Assembly (NCBI GenBank): GCA_003427395.1
Contig: BFEA01000140.1
Span: 1,492,654-1,523,491 of the forward strand
Length of the DNA: 30,838 nt
Source of the DNA: Chara braunii
Taxonomy: Eukaryota > Streptophyta > Charophyceae > Charales > Characeae
Direction of reading: 5' to 3'
A model generated the notes under the pieces. That model saw nothing but the letters and a program-made list of their open reading frames with translations, did not search any database and had not been told where the DNA came from. Shown here in pieces: positions 1 through 10,916 of the stretch (positions are counted from its first letter, which is position 1; each line of letters begins with the position of its first letter). The translations under genes were made by a program, and so were the position numbers.

Positions 1-9
1 TGTGTGTGT

Positions 10-94
<85 letters not shown>
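1..94. repeat. (TG)n-(AG)n compound microsatellite
   Basis: About 24 bases of TG repeats run straight into about 70 bases of AG repeats at the window edge. The same TG-then-GA arrangement recurs at 5209-5353, 5687-5773 and 10749-10912, so this compound type is common locally. Length is likely unreliable in the assembly. Confidence 0.95.
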
Positions 95-100
<6 letters not shown>

Positions 101-526
101 CGGGATGCAAGTGATGTTGAAGGGGAGATGAGAGGCTCGCTTGTACTTAGTCGTTTTAGGGTTTGCGCAATTCGTCGCTCGGTCATTGCGCTCGCCTTCA
201 TCCCTATCCCTTGTCCTCCTTGCCCTGTTCTTGAACCCCCGGTTCATCCTCCTCTTCGTCTTCTTCGTCTTCTTCTTCTTCTTCTTCTTTACATCTGTCC
301 TAAATCGCTTGTACTTAATCCTTTCAGGGTTTTGGGCAGTTTTTCGGTCTGGCCTGTGCGCTCGTGCTTTTGGAAACTAGGGAACCCTATCGTCGAATCC
401 CGGTTCATCCCTTCTCTTCTCCTTCTTCATCTGTCCTCAGGTGCTTGTACTTAGTCGTTTTAGGGTTTTGGGCATGTCGTTAATCCTTTGCGCTTGTTTT
501 CGTTCGGGAACTAGGGATATCGGGAA
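95..526 (+). promoter_or_regulatory. 5' flank/5' UTR with three copies of a telo-box repeat
   Basis: No coding sequence is visible here. A 25-bp segment starting CTTGTACTTAGTCG and ending TTTTAGGGTTT is identical at 140-164 and 444-468, and a diverged copy lies at 308-332. Each is preceded by a TTC/CTC-rich pyrimidine stretch (for example 241-300 and 400-432) and a 'ccggttcatcc' block (239 and 400), so the region is a degenerate tandem repeat of roughly 140-165 bp. TTTAGGGTTT is the plant telo-box, known from promoters of growth- and translation-related plant genes, and pyrimidine patches are typical of plant core promoters and 5' UTRs. The transcription start cannot be fixed. An in-frame TAG at 512-514 precedes the chosen ATG at 527. 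Promoter function is inferred from position and motif only. Confidence 0.5.
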
Positions 527-3500
527 ATGAGTGTGCACCTGCTGTCCAGACTGCTCAAGGGCACGGGATTGGTGGCCTCTCCCTCAAGTAATCAGATCAA
601 AGGAGATCGCGGTCAAGCTCCCTCTTCTTTGGATGCTGAAGGTCCGACGTATCGTCACGGCGAAGGTTCTTCTGATCAGCAGCGACGTGCTGACCGAGGG
701 GATGTGGGTTCCGCTCATCACACGGAGAAGGGTCAATGTGGAGGATCGGGGCGGGGATCGGGACCTACTAGACCAGGACTGCGATCTAGACCAAGAGGAT
801 CGGGACCTAGACCAGGATCGGGCCCTGGACGAGGGTCGGAGCTTGGACCAGGAGGAGCGGGATCCGGACGTGTAACTGTGGAATCGGTTGTCCCTTCTCT
901 CGACCAGGGCAGGCGGGGACTCCAACATCGGGACTTGCAAGATCGGGACCCACAAGATCGCGGCCGTCCGTTACAGCAGAACCGTGGGCGGGATGACACG
1001 TCCCGACACAGTTCCGGTCTGTCGCAGCCCACCACCAGGGTAACCACCTCCTCGTCTGTTGGGGGCCGGGATCGCGATGGCTATCATCCTAGTAATAGCA
1101 GTTTCGTCTCCGGAAACGCCGGCGGAGGGGGGGAGGGTGGCGGTCCACGTGGCGTGAAAGGGGGGGAGGGAGGGGAGGAAAATGCTGCTGCCACGTCATC
1201 ATATTCGAATCCAATCCGCCGCCGCCGATCTAGTGGCGGCGGGGATGACGTGGGATCGGGACGTGGAAGATCGCGACCTAGGGGCGAAGACAGGCACAGG
1301 CAGGCTCCTGGGGTCCTTTCGCCGCCGGGATTGTCATCGACTTCAAGACCCTCTCGGGCGATTGGTCGAGGAGCGAGGGAGAGAGGGAGGGAGGACCCGG
1401 CAGCTGTTGTCGGTCATGATGTTTCGTTGTCTGCGACTGGATGGGGCCGTGGTAATGATGCCAGGCGACGAGCACAGCATATTGCGAGTTCGCGCGGAAG
1501 ATCGGAGCTGGAGGAGGAGGAGGAGGAGGAGGAGGAGGAGGAGGAGGAAGGTTATGATGGTTATGGTGGAGGAGGAGGAGGAGGAACTGCACGTGTGCAG
1601 TTGAGAGCAAAAGAAGGTTATGACTATCGTCGTCGCGGAGAAGAGGGTTTGGTTTCGGGGACGGGCTTGAAGGTCACGTGCTCGATGCCAGGTCGGCGCG
1701 TCGTTTCTCTGCTTGACCCGTCTCTGACGCCGCCTAGCAGCAGGGGGGAGATCAACAACCCGAAGAAGATACGTCAGCGAGAATGGGGAAGAGGACGGGT
1801 GGATGACTTGGAGGCTGCTCGGACGACATCGACCGGCAGTCGCTTCGATGGCCACGTGGCAGGCAGTCGGGCGCCGACGAGGAGCGAAGAAGCAGAAGTG
1901 GAGCAGCGTGCCCCGTTTCCACGTGGCAGCGGATCCGGGGGATTGGTGGTGACGTGCACGAAATCGGGTCGTCGTGTTGTAGATCGGGATCGGGATGCAG
2001 TGTCTTGGCCCAAAGGGCAACTTGATGGGCCAAGCCCGCGTGTCAGGGGTTACTCTCAACAACGGGACGATCACGGCGGCGGCGAACGCGCTCATCGCTT
2101 CGACGGTCCGCATTATGGGACGATTAGCGCCCGGACTGCGCCGGCAGCAAGTGCGCGGGGGGGCGCGGAGGGATCTGATGATGTCCCTCGCACGAGATCG
2201 TCGTCGGGATCTGCAACAAGACGTGATTATGTCGGCGGTGAACTTTCTTCTTATCGGCAACAACAAGAGCCGCCGCAGCCGCCGCCGCCGCCGCCGCCGC
2301 CGTTGCAAACGTTGGAGTGCAAGCCTGCTGCCGTCGGTATCCGGACATGGGGAAGTAGGGAACCCCCTCGAGCGACGAAGGGTTTGTTGCGCGCCGCGAA
2401 GGCTGAAGAGACCGTTGCGGTCGGGATCCCGCGGAGAATGCAGCAGGAGGGCGGTGGTCAACGGGGCGGCGGGTTCTCATGTAGAGGAGCAACCAGTTCG
2501 GCTGCCACGTCAGCACGAAAGGCAGAAGTCTCCGAAGTACTGCTGTCTTCGGATGCCACGTCAGCACGAATGTCATCAGTGGCGATCGGATGCCACGTCA
2601 GCACGAATAATAAGAGTGGACTCGTCGATAAGAATGGGTCAATAATGAGTAGGATGAGAGGGAGTACTGCTGTCTTCGCTAAGCTCACGTCTTCCGCAGG
2701 TCAGGTTGCAGTCATCGAAGATACGATGCGATCTGTCAGCAGGGGCGATCGGGATCGCGATATCAAGGAGTCTGCTGAGGTTATTATTACAGCTGGAGGG
2801 GCTTCGCTAGATCAGACAGAAGTGTCATCGGTGGACAGCTCGATGATCGACAATGCTGCTGCGGCGGGAGATGAGTACGAATCTTACGAATCTTATGGGG
2901 AGGGGGAGGGGGAGGAGGAGGGTGGTGGTGATGGTGGTGGTGGTGGTGGGAACGAGGATGATTCGGTTTATGAACGGACTGTTTCGTCAGGCAGGAGTGT
3001 TCCAAGCACAGAGAAGGCGGCTGCAGGAGAAGACGACGACGATTACAACTCTTACGAGTCTTATGAAGATGACGTCGGCGATGGCTATCTTCTCTCTCGT
3101 GGGAGTGATGGCCAGATGAGTTTTGGCGATGGTGGTGGTGATGAGGATGATGAGGAGATCTTGAAGAGTAACAGGAGTAATCGAAAGAAAGAATCTTCGT
3201 TGGCAGGAGATGACCCGCACGCAGGGGAGAATGCCGATGATGATGATGCTAGTAGGTCTGCAGATGTCTCTGCTGATGATGATGCAGGAGACGGCGACGG
3301 CTTTGAAGATGGGGTCGATGACGATCGGGATCGCGATCGCGAGTCTTATGAGTCCCACGACGATCGCAGTGGCGGTCGCGATCGCGATCGCGATGCAGAT
3401 GGAGATGGGTATGGGTATGACTCCTACGAATCTTTTGATAATGGGGACGGTGGTGTGGGACAGCCGGGTCGGGATCGCGATCGCGATGGCCTTAGTCATT

Positions 3501-5188
3501 ACGCTGCTGATCACGTGGTGCCGAGGTCAACGGGGCTGGATGTAGATGATGCCACGTGTCCGTTACCGTGCGCCATAGCTGAGAGCGATCACGAGAAGAC
3601 TCGTCGAGGAGATAATGATGCCTCATCGTCTGTGAAAGTTGCTATGGCCAAAAGGGCATTGGCAGATACTGGGACTACTATTGTTCAGGTGCGCACGTCG
3701 AATCCTGTCGTCGTTGGGCAACAACAACAACCTTGTGCATCGGAAGGACAGCGTACTCTTCTCTGTTCTCAAACCGTGTCGAAGTCAGCAATCAGCCCGA
3801 AGTCTGCCAATGTGGACTTGATTGGAGAGAGAGAGACTCCTTGTGACGACGAGGGAGAAGGTAGTGGAGGTGCTGATCAGCCTACTCTTCTCTGTTGTCA
3901 AACCCTCTCGAAGTCAGCAATCAGCCCGAAATCTGCCAATGTGGACTTGAGTGGAGAGAGAGAGACTCCTTGTGACGGGGGAGAAGGTAGTGGAGGGGCT
4001 GATCAGCAGATCTCTCGACTTGCATTGGCAGAGCAGTTGCTCGAGTGCGCGAAGTGCGGGGGCGACACGTGGATAGATGGTGATGTCGAGCGAGTTGTAC
4101 AAGTAACGGGAGTTTATGGCAATCAGGGAGGAGGAGGTGGTGGTGCTGCTGCTGCTTTGGACAGAGCTGGAGCTGTGTCTACGGAGGCGATGACGGTGCA
4201 TGTTTTGAAGACCGGGGATGCCAGTCCGATAAGTGATGGCGATAGCCAGCTGGTATTAGCGAATGGGGGTGAGGAAACGCAAGGAGCAGAACGGGCAGAA
4301 CGAATCCTTGGCCCTGATGAACTTGTCAAACGGGGTAACAGCTGTGATGACAGCGCTGCCGGACAGGAAATGATTTCTGAGGAGTCTGCCTACAGCCGTT
4401 GCGTCGGGGATTACGTGTCGGGATTAGACGAGGGAGTGCACAGGGTCGTGGAATCTGGACAGGGGAAGGATGGTTCGACGGGGGTATCAGATACCATGGT
4501 ACCGGGCACCATGGCACCATCATCGGAGGCAAATGCCCAGGAGGATGCAGCAGTGGAGATAAACCAGCAAAACCAAATGCGGACAACATCCACTGTGTGG
4601 GCTTCGACGCGGCTTGAGGGCGATACTGCTGCCCCTTTTGAGGAGGCGGCGGGGCCCAGCAAAGTGCCCCTTGATGTGGGTATGGGTAGTGAGGCCACAC
4701 GAGTACAAGAGGAGGAAATTCGATCGCTGGAGGATAGTGTGAACGCGGGGGATCAGTCCGAGTTGCTGTCTTCTTCTAGTGTCCCATCAGCTGATGGGAC
4801 ACTAGAAGAAGAGATTGGTGGTAGCACGGAAGTAGTTGGGCGGCGGAAGAATGAAACTTCGTCGTCGTTGTCCTCATGCAATGACGTAAACGACGTCGTC
4901 GTCGAAGCTGCTCCCACTGGGGAGGTGGTGGGCATGGAGACATCAGGCAGCAGCATTGTTGAAGAAGAGCACGGTGCAGAGAAGATCCCGGGTCGAGATG
5001 GTGAAGCAGACGTGTCCGAACCTGGACCAGAAGATGATGATAATCCGCGAGACAGCTGTGATAATGATAATGCTAATCACGAGGAGGATGTCCCCGAGCA
5101 AGTTCCTGCCAGAGAGTGGGCGCTCGCTGAGATTATCCTTGACTGGTCGGTCAAGGACATCTTAAACGGAAGCCTATTCTCGGAAAAG
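527..5188 (+). CDS. Exon 1 of the SEN1-like helicase: low-complexity N-terminus
   Basis: This exon has 1554 codons without a stop. Order along the protein: Arg/Gly/Asp-rich segment (about 30-320), poly-Glu (329-341), Gly run, two VTC..GRRVV blocks (near 380 and 475), poly-Pro (585-592), Ser/Thr/Ala-rich part, then an acidic stretch with SYESY motifs and Asp-Arg dipeptide runs (about 784-990). A 43-residue tandem duplication follows (near 1076-1160), then an acidic Ser/Glu/Val-rich part. Only the last 26 residues ([17 protein letters not shown]...) match the conserved N-terminal block of plant SEN1-like helicases, which ties the exon to the gene. RD-dipeptide and RG-rich sequence is typical of nuclear RNA-associated proteins, so a nuclear, disordered, phase-separating role is an inference. 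The donor is GTATGT at 5189. Reading on past it enters a TG microsatellite, which supports splicing here. Transcript data could still move the start or remove part as an intron. Confidence 0.75.
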
Positions 5189-5206
5189 GTATGTCCTATT
5201 CTTCCA

Positions 5207-5244
<38 letters not shown>

Positions 5245-5283
5245 CAAATGTGTGCTTTTGTGTGTGTGTGTGTGTGAATCAAA

Positions 5284-5356
<73 letters not shown>

Positions 5357-5686
5357 CAATGTGTTCTTGTGTGTCTGTGTGCGCGTGCGTGTATCAAATG
5401 TGTGCTTGTGTGCATGTGTGAATCAAATGTTAATGAATATTTAATATTGCAATTTAATTAATTGATTTTTGAAAGATTGTGTTATTCTTATGAATGAAAC
5501 GAAGAATAGATATACTATTAAAATAAAGTTTTTGTTTTAATACTAATAAATAAAAGAAATATAACCCTGATTTTATTGAAACTTAAAAAAAGTTTTTGTT
5601 TTTTGGTTTTCTGTGTGTGAATCAAATGTGTGAAGTTTTTTTTTTTTGGTTTTGTGTGTGTGAATCAAATGTGTGCTTGTGTGTGC

Positions 5687-5777
<91 letters not shown>

Positions 5778-8700
5778 TGAAATGTGTGCTGAATTGAAAA
5801 AAAAAAAAAAGTGTGCTGAATGTTTTTGCATATAGAGCAAACACAAGGGAAGAGAGCAACAACAAAAGAAGAAAGAACTCAGAAAAAAAAAAGTGGAATT
5901 ATGTTACGTAGGCTCTTATTCAAGCTGGTCTTGGAGTCTGCAACAGTATGGTCTGTAGCGGATAACAGTACGTGTGAGGAATGATGATCATTGACTTGAC
6001 TTGGTGTTTTGCTTTGCAAGGCCCAGCGCCAGGTCCAACTCTATATCCGAGCTCATAAAGTATGAACCTGGTCATAACACCGGCTAGGTTCATGCGGGCT
6101 TTTAGTACAATCATAGTGCCAGTGGGCTGTGACCATCAGATGAAACGATGATCTAAACTCAGCCAACTGTAGCTCACGGGAACAGGCCTACCTTCCTGGA
6201 TGTAGCTCAAGTATGAACCTGGTCATAACACTGGCTAGGTTCATGTGTAGTGCCAGTGGGCTGATCGGTTCACCCGTAGAGAGGTGCGGGTCAGTTCGAC
6301 TCCTATGGGACACAGTAATCTTAAAGCGAATTCGTACGGGCACTTTCCTTAATGCATGTGACTTCAATTACTCACGGGGGGACATCTGGATGCATCTGAC
6401 CGCGGTTACTTGTAAAGAGCAGTCGGAAGAGTCCTTGTGTTGAGTATATGCCCTTAAAGGTTAACCCCTCAGTGGAAAAAAAAAAAAAAAAAAAAAAAGG
6501 TTAAAGCGGTTAGGAGTCAGTGAATGGAGGGTAACGCCGGGATTAGCATGTTGGGGGGGTTGGGGGGGCCCTCTACGGGAAGCAGGGATGCGAAGGTAGG
6601 GCGGATTGACCCTGGCAACGAATGGAGTGGAGACAGTGGCAATGTGCAAGGGAGTAAGAGATGCAGAGGGACAATACCGGCCATTCCAGCCAGCACACAG
6701 GCTGCGGGACCTGACGGGGAACCCAAGGGACTGGGAATGGTCACCTCAGGGGGATGCACAATAAGGCCACGCCGCGGCAAGATGCGACCACGAAAAACAT
6801 TTACAATTCGCTGATGGAACCAATCAACATTTGTGAGGGGTTAGGGAACAGATGGGCCAAGGACTGGCTTCCCAACGCTTACCTTGGTCGGTGGACTCGG
6901 CGAGAAGATGGAGCGAGCAGTGTGCTATATTAACAGCGTTGGCAGACCAGAAACAGTCGGGATCCCGACTGCTGTGGCAAAGTTGCCATCTGGCGATCCC
7001 GACAGCACAATGGCTACTCTCTTCACCCGAATAGAACGCCTGGTAATTATTGCCGTATCTGGACTGAAAGTTGTGCCAAATACAGCTATAATGACCCGGC
7101 GTTCTATTCAGGTGAAGACGGTAGCTGCTAAGAGTCAGCACCAGGATCAGCTATGTGCAGCAGGGTGTGGCCAAGCAGAGACGATCCCTCACCTGTCTGT
7201 ACGATGCCCGCAACTCCGTCTTCATGCGGCTTTTTGGACATGGTGGGCCCGGGAGGTCGCAGAGAAGACGCCGCTGGAAGTCATCGAAGGGGGGAAGCCG
7301 CAGCTGTCCCCTTCCGAGCCTTCGGAGCCTTCGGAGCCTTTGGAGCCTTTGGAGACCTGCTGTCTGCAGAGATGAGTCGGTCAGCGGTGCTGTGGGCAGT
7401 ATGGACACTGTGAAACGACCGCTGCAGGCAGGGAGCAGCACCTTTGCTGCAGGCATACCAGTAAAGAGCGATGGGCAATTTGAGGGATTGCCCTGGAGTC
7501 AGCTTTTCGATGTTGTAGACATGGGGGGGTGTGGGAAGGTGGAGGAATTCTGGAAAAGATGGGATCAGTACCCACAACTGTTGACCCGTCGCGTGATCCT
7601 GACACGGGCCGGTTACAGTTCGGCCCTGTTCTCTGCCACATCACGTGCCCCGCCCGAAAAAGCACCCAGAATATGAACGCTGTGGTCCTTCATGTTCCAG
7701 GGGCGGAAGCGATAGAAATAGAAGGTACATTAGGTAGACTAGTTGTAAACTAGGTAGGGTGGCTCCGTTGGAGTCCGTAGGAGGTAGGTCGGCACTAGGG
7801 AGAAGAGTTATAAAATAGTTAGGGTGGACCCGTGGGAAATGGCACGGGCCATGAGCGTGCATGATCGTGGGAAGGAGAGGGTAGGAGGGGTACACCATAG
7901 GAGGGGTACAGGGGTACAGTGTAGGAGGGGTACAGGGGTATAGCATAGGATGGGTAAAGGGGTCGAGGGAGTGAATTTTAGCAAAAAACAGCATTGAAAA
8001 CAACAGCATACAAAGTGACGGAAAAGGACAGAACTTGGGGAACATGCTCATGGGATACTCCTTTCGAGAGGAGGATATCGTGACAGTGAGGAGGGGATGT
8101 GATGAGGGGATTGTAATCATTGTATAGTTCGACAGGGGGGGAACATTAGAAAGGGGAGTAGATTCATTGAAGGGCGAAGCTGAGCAGGTGAGAAACAGAA
8201 GGATTAGCAGGAGTTGGCGGTGTCGGATTTCTGGGGACTGGTCATGGGAATGCGGTAAGGGCGTAACGGACTGTGAGGCTGCTAGAACGACCCTCACCGC
8301 TCCATGCCTCTCCTAGAGTCGTGCTGCTGCGTGACTAGGTGCTTCCAGTAAGCTTCCCGGCCAGCAGAAGCCCACTAGGAAAGCATTGTTTTTTTCTTTT
8401 TTTGGGGGTGGGGTGGGGGGGTCGGATCGTAGCAGCCCCCCCCCCCCTTTGAGTAGGTGACTTGTATCGCAAGGGTTGGGCTGAATCTTCTTCAACACTC
8501 TTCCGCCTTCTTTTTCTTTGTACTCATGCTTGCCGGTGATAAGCAACCGGACTGATGCCCTCTAGAATAGAAGGGCCTGGGGAATTAAAAAAAAACAAGA
8601 AAAAAAAAAGAGGAAACAGCCAGCAGGATGAAAAGTAAAAAGGGGTAAACGGGGAGGCACAGTGACTGGCCACTCAGATGATGCTCGGTCCCTCTGCTAC

Positions 8701-10747
8701 CGGCTGTCCCCTGGCCGGTGTTCCCCATTGGGGGTTCCCTGAAAGCAACAAGGCCACCCTGGGCTGAAAAGGCCACCCTGGGCTGAAAAGGCCACCCGGT
8801 GTTAGATTAGACACAAGATTGAGTTTACTCCCTGAAAGCAACAAGGCCACCCTGGGCTGAAAAGGCCACCCGGTGTCAGATTAGACACAAGATTGAGTTT
8901 ACTCGGGCTGGTTAGTCCGATGATAATACCTCAAGGCCATCGCCCTTTAAAAAAAGAAGAAGAGAAGAAAAAAAAAAGGAGGATTAAAATTTAGAAAACG
9001 AGGAGGATGAAAATTAAGAAAAGGAGAGGATCGTATAGATAACGGGCGATGGCCTTGAGATATCATCGTGAAACTGACCGGGCCTAGGTAATTCAGGATT
9101 CATCTAGTTCCATCTGGATTCGACTTCAAGTCTGTATATCAACAGTTAGGGGTGTTGCAATGTATTTCTTCACCTTCGTCAATCTGGGACACTTTTGATT
9201 TTATTTAAAAAAAAATAAAAAATTGGACCATTTCTCAATTTATGTGTGTCGTCCTTGCACAGGGACCATGCTAATCTTCTCTGTATCGTCCCGATCCTTT
9301 TGATCCACCCCTCTACCCGCCTCCTGGAAAGTGCCCTCCCTGTCAATCCCGGGGGGCGGGGGAGGGGCGGCCGTTGCCAACAAGCGGGCCTGGTTCCGCA
9401 ATTTCAGAGTGGCGACTTTGGCAATTTTTTGTGCTCAGAAGAATTCACAGAAAATTCTAAAAATTTGAGGGTCCATAGATTAGGTCATGATCTTTCCAGG
9501 GAAAATATCAGGAAAAAAAACTAAAATCATTTGCCCGTGAAATAAGTGCCGTGCTGATTCGGCGCATTTCCATTTTTGCCACTCCACCATGTGTGGCGAA
9601 CAGAAAAAGTACGGCGACTTTGGTGATTGTTCGTGCTCAGAAGAATTCACAGAAAATTTTAAAAATTTGAGGGTTTGTAGATCAGGTCGTGATCTTTCTA
9701 GGAAAAAACATCAGAAAAAAAAATAAAAACAATTTCGGCCGTCAAATAATCGGCATGCCGATTTGGCATATTTCCATTTTTTGCCACTCTGGGACCAAGC
9801 CCAGGCCCCATACTGATCTACCGGTAGGCCACATGCCTGTTTGGAAAAAACGGCTCACTGGTCCCCCTGCCTTCAGATTTTCGTGCTCCAAAGAATTCAC
9901 AGAAAATTCTAAACCGTAGATTAGGTCTGATCTTTCAAGGGAAAATATCAGAAAAAAATAAAATCATTTTGCCCGTCAAATAATAGCAGACATATTTCCA
10001 TTTTTTGTCGCTCTGGGATCAAGGCCAGGACCAACACTGAGGCCACATGCCTGTTTGGAAAAACGGCCTACAGGTCCCCTGACTTTCTAAAGGCGGGTAG
10101 AGGGGTGTTTTAACGGATGTCCCAAAGGATGGACACTTTTGATCATTTTGCATTTCGAACTGCAACAAATGAAGAGTGAATTGAAGCCCTTGTGAGGTTG
10201 AATGGTTCACAGTGAGCCGTTTTTGTGAAAGAAGGGGAAAGAAGAAATATGATAATAGTAGGGTGTCATCAACCTATTCTGGTTAAGCGAGCACTCTATC
10301 CGGACCTGTTTTGACAAACCAAAAATTGCATTTTCCGGAGCCTAGAATTTACAGTGCCGCCGTGAGGGAAGGAGTTGTTGTACCCCTCCCCACCGAACCT
10401 CTACCGAAAACTAGTTGTGGTACACGCCCCACCGAAAAATAGTTATGGTACTAGGCTACCAGAGTGGCCGAGGACCACTTGCCCGGCCGGGCCAAAAAAA
10501 AAAAAAAAAAGACCTTTTAGGTTTATTTTTCTTTGTCTGGAGCCCATGTAATTTCCATTATTTTGCATCGCGCCCCTCCGACGGACCACTTACCCTGTCG
10601 TGCCCCTGTCAGCAAGGGGCGCTACTTTCCGCGGTGCCGCTTACTGGACGGCCAGTCCCATTTCACCGGTCCCTGCACGATATCCCCTCATGAGCGGCGT
10701 GCATCTTTCCGTCACGTGGTTTTTGTGGCGCTGCCGCAAAAACTGAC

Positions 10748-10842
<95 letters not shown>

Positions 10843-10843
10843 N

Positions 10844-10916
<73 letters not shown>

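Larger units (their letters stand above)
9187..10143 (-). pseudogene. U6 snRNA retropseudogene, split by a later insertion
   Basis: Read on the minus strand, the U6 5' part lies at 10134-10108 (GGGACATCCGTTAAAA) and the rest at 9297-9221. The ACAGAG box, AGATTAGCATGG and the plant-type end GAGAAATGGTCC are preserved. The 13-bp sequence GGACACTTTTGAT flanks the whole unit exactly at 9187-9199 and 10131-10143, consistent with target-primed retrotransposition. It overlaps the U6 5' GTCC by a few bases. An inverted-repeat element (9302-10107) interrupts the U6 sequence at its TTTT. There is no functional promoter evidence and the copy is interrupted, so it is a pseudogene. Confidence 0.85.

Noticed and set aside
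1343-2461. Long antisense open frame (372 codons) within exon 1
   Set aside because: It is the complement of a GC-rich, low-complexity exon. It has Arg/Pro-rich composition with no family resemblance, while the plus frame leads into a conserved helicase.
3327-3490. GCGATCGC octamers resembling the cyanobacterial HIP1 palindrome
   Set aside because: They come from Arg-Asp dipeptide coding repeats in one frame of exon 1. Nothing else suggests cyanobacterial DNA.
5189-5242. Read-through of exon 1 into a Cys-Val run
   Set aside because: It is translation of a TG microsatellite after a GTATGT donor.
9221-9297. Functional U6 snRNA gene
   Set aside because: The RNA is split by an insertion and no upstream snRNA promoter elements were seen on the minus strand. 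The copy at 18616 also has a broken ACAGAGA box.
9408-10018. Three spaced direct repeats considered as a CRISPR-like array
   Set aside because: There are only three units of unequal spacing, the homology extends through the supposed spacers, and they lie inside a transposon in a eukaryotic intron.
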